From Thuidium tamariscinum (lineage: Eukaryota; Streptophyta; Bryopsida; Hypnales; Thuidiaceae), in the NCBI GenBank assembly GCA_947034885.2, contig OX344749.2:29341501-29405500 (forward strand): DNA of 64,000 nt, written 5' to 3'. The notes beneath the pieces are model-generated. The model saw only the letters and a program-made list of their open reading frames with translations. It had not been told where the DNA came from and searched no databases. Within the stretch, counting starts at the first letter, position 1. Each line of letters starts with the position of its first letter. The position numbers and the translations under genes are program-made. Of the stretch, positions 63,958 to 64,000 are shown one piece after another.

Positions 63958-64000
63958 CCCATAATCCGGAGGGACCCAACGAAACCCTAAACAGGATTGT

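Noticed and set aside
63389-63979. 196-codon open frame on the minus strand
   Set aside because: It runs antisense through the whole second U2 gene and its promoter, and has no recognised motif.

Overview
The window looks like nuclear DNA of a land plant. Its genes have many short exons with GT-AG introns, their products match plant-specific families, and it carries two plant-type U2 snRNA genes with plant-style promoter spacing. Compact 15-exon and 9-exon genes, an intronless F-box gene, a MiAMP1-type peptide remnant and strongly AT-rich spacers suggest a bryophyte, perhaps a moss. That assignment is inference and cannot be proved here.

Layout. 920-5198 (+): 8-exon gene for a probable plastid protein with a GIY-YIG-like domain. 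5911-6808: decayed pogo/Tigger-like transposon with a transposase C-terminus. 9287-14888 (-): 15-exon macro-domain plus CRAL-TRIO (GDAP2-type) gene, 561 codons. 15.7-19.4 kb: tandem repeat and AT-rich spacer with a small pogo-like element. 19447-23643 (-): 9-exon membrane-anchored glycerophosphodiester phosphodiesterase. 23.7-33.7 kb: AT-rich spacer with repeats. 33774-38777 (-): 9-exon PI-PLC. 41361-41553 and 63765-63957 (+): two U2 snRNA genes. 43567-44901 (-): intronless F-box gene whose last part is in another frame after a GGGG tract. 48784-52619 (+): 8-exon secreted GH9 endoglucanase. 53-60 kb: AT-rich spacer with TTAA-bounded inverted-repeat elements. 61840-62156 (+): broken MiAMP1-like antimicrobial-peptide gene.

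All exon joins given were checked by hand for phase; the reading frame is kept through every junction in the five multi-exon genes. The genes are independent housekeeping or cell-wall loci and form no operon or cluster. PI-PLC, the phosphodiesterase and the CRAL-TRIO protein all touch lipid or phosphodiester metabolism, but nothing in the sequence links them.

The most unusual material is in the spacers. One group of elements shares the end TTAA-CCCTTGAATG or close variants: two near-complete copies of about 650 bp, two copies of about 230 bp, and several fragments. TTAA targets with CCC termini are the hallmark of piggyBac-type transposons, which are not a usual plant superfamily. Other points are the pogo-like element, the MiAMP1-like pseudogene, the F-box frameshift and the divergent upstream element shared by both U2 genes.
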